Source of the DNA: Diploptera punctata
Taxonomy: Eukaryota > Arthropoda > Insecta > Blattodea > Blaberidae
Direction of reading: 5' to 3'
Assembly (NCBI GenBank): GCA_030220185.1
Contig: JASPKZ010004559.1
Coordinates: forward strand, 372,001-436,000
Length of the DNA stretch: 64,000 nucleotides
Part shown: in pieces, positions 63,493-64,000 of the stretch
Position numbering within the stretch: the first letter of the stretch is position 1
How the letters are laid out: each line of letters starts with the position of its first letter
Translations under genes and position numbers: made by a program
Notes under the pieces: model-generated
Databases searched by the model: none
What the model saw: only the letters and a program-made list of their open reading frames with translations
Told to the model about the DNA's origin: nothing

Positions 63493-64000
63493 TTAATAAG
63501 ACAGTACAGGGTGATTCACTATACATTTTGTGTTTAGACAGGTATTACTGCACATTACCGGTATGTAATAATACTGAAACATATGCCACAGTAGGACATA
63601 ATTTCGGTGCATTTCAATGTGACCATCTTGCACGTCTAGACACAACGGCCACCGCTCCACTATACTGCGAAACACTTTCTCACGCATAGCTGGTGTAATC
63701 TTAGCAGCCGCGGCTCTAATCCGCTTTTTTAGCTGTTGAATGTTGTTTATTTTCACCTGGTACACGTCAGACTTTATAAACCCCCAGGCAGAAAAGTCTA
63801 AAGGTGTCTGGGGAGCGGGAATGCCACATGATTGGCGCTGCACGGCCAATCCATCTACCGGGAAAAAGCTTGATTTAGGTAGTCCCGAACCGTAATGGCA
63901 AAATGAGGTGGTGCCCCATCCTGTTGAAAAACAACAGTATCCATAATACATCAGATATAAATCGGGGCTCCAAAAACTGTTCCAACATATTGAGGTATAC
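63493..64000 (-). pseudogene. mariner-like transposase C-terminal part, runs off the window
   Basis: The element end is probably 63507 ('cagggtgattcactatac'), next to TA at 63505. On the minus strand, in three frames in turn: VVFQQDGAPPHFAITVRDYL (second catalytic Asp), WIGRAAPIMWHSRSPD, then SAWGFIKSDVYQVKINNIQQ, LKKRIRAAAAKITPAM and CLDVQDGHIEMH. The order is that of DUF4817-type transposases. Two frameshifts and a changed third-acid region (TPLDFSAWG in one frame) indicate inactivity. The N-terminal half lies beyond the window. Confidence 0.85.

Overview
This is nuclear DNA from an animal, most likely an insect and probably a cockroach or close relative (Blattodea). That placement is inference. 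It rests on the AT-rich, repeat-saturated sequence, on abundant LINE 3' ends whose proteins end in the style 'RLRWAGHVARMGNERRAW', and on arthropod-type transposases. I see no bacterial or organelle gene organisation and no operon, CRISPR array, origin or rRNA.

Host genes: only one piece of ordinary host coding sequence is convincing. It is a 120-bp internal exon on the minus strand at 6457-6576 that encodes part of a monocarboxylate-transporter-like protein (SLC16/MCT family), with GT and AG splice signals. The rest reads as intronic or intergenic DNA filled with transposable elements. The flanking exons were not found in the window.

Labels used (mine, descriptive). S1-S5 are five tRNA-headed SINE families. 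LINE-A has a GTTA/GTAA tail, LINE-B a GAA tail and LINE-C an ATG tail. RX, RF, RG and RM are unclassified interspersed repeats. ITR elements are short DNA transposons or foldback elements.

Layout. 0-10 kb: a hAT element with an 8-bp target duplication, S1/S2 SINEs, a LINE reverse-transcriptase relic, the transporter exon, repeat RF twice, and a foldback element carrying SINE S4. 10-20 kb: a SINE S2 with 16-bp TSD, a full-length but broken mariner-like element, a pogo/Tigger-like relic, and a tRNA-like module. 20-32 kb: LINE relics, repeats RG and RM, a second hAT-type zinc-finger fragment, a DUF4817-type transposon remnant, a LINE-A insertion with 14-bp TSD, and nested LINEs. 32-45 kb: a LINE-B carrying SINE S3, itself inside RM; a core-deleted transposon inside another S3; a Penelope-like relic; a large foldback; a SINE S2 cluster in TA repeats; and a LINE-A inside an ITR element. 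44.6-47.5 kb: insertions nested three deep. 48-49.3 kb: an approximately 1-kb polypyrimidine tract. 50-54 kb: a foldback, a tRNA-Tyr-like sequence with an apparent intron, a 165-bp tandem repeat, and a near-intact Tc1 element. 53-59 kb: paired and duplicated tRNA-like modules set in (TA)n. 59.7-64 kb: three ITR elements and the 3' part of another mariner-like transposase.

The elements do not form a pathway. The informative feature is their relative age: empty-site comparisons between repeat copies inside the window, and target-site duplications, show who inserted into whom. All coordinates come from reading by eye; boundaries without a stated TSD are accurate to roughly 5-20 bp.
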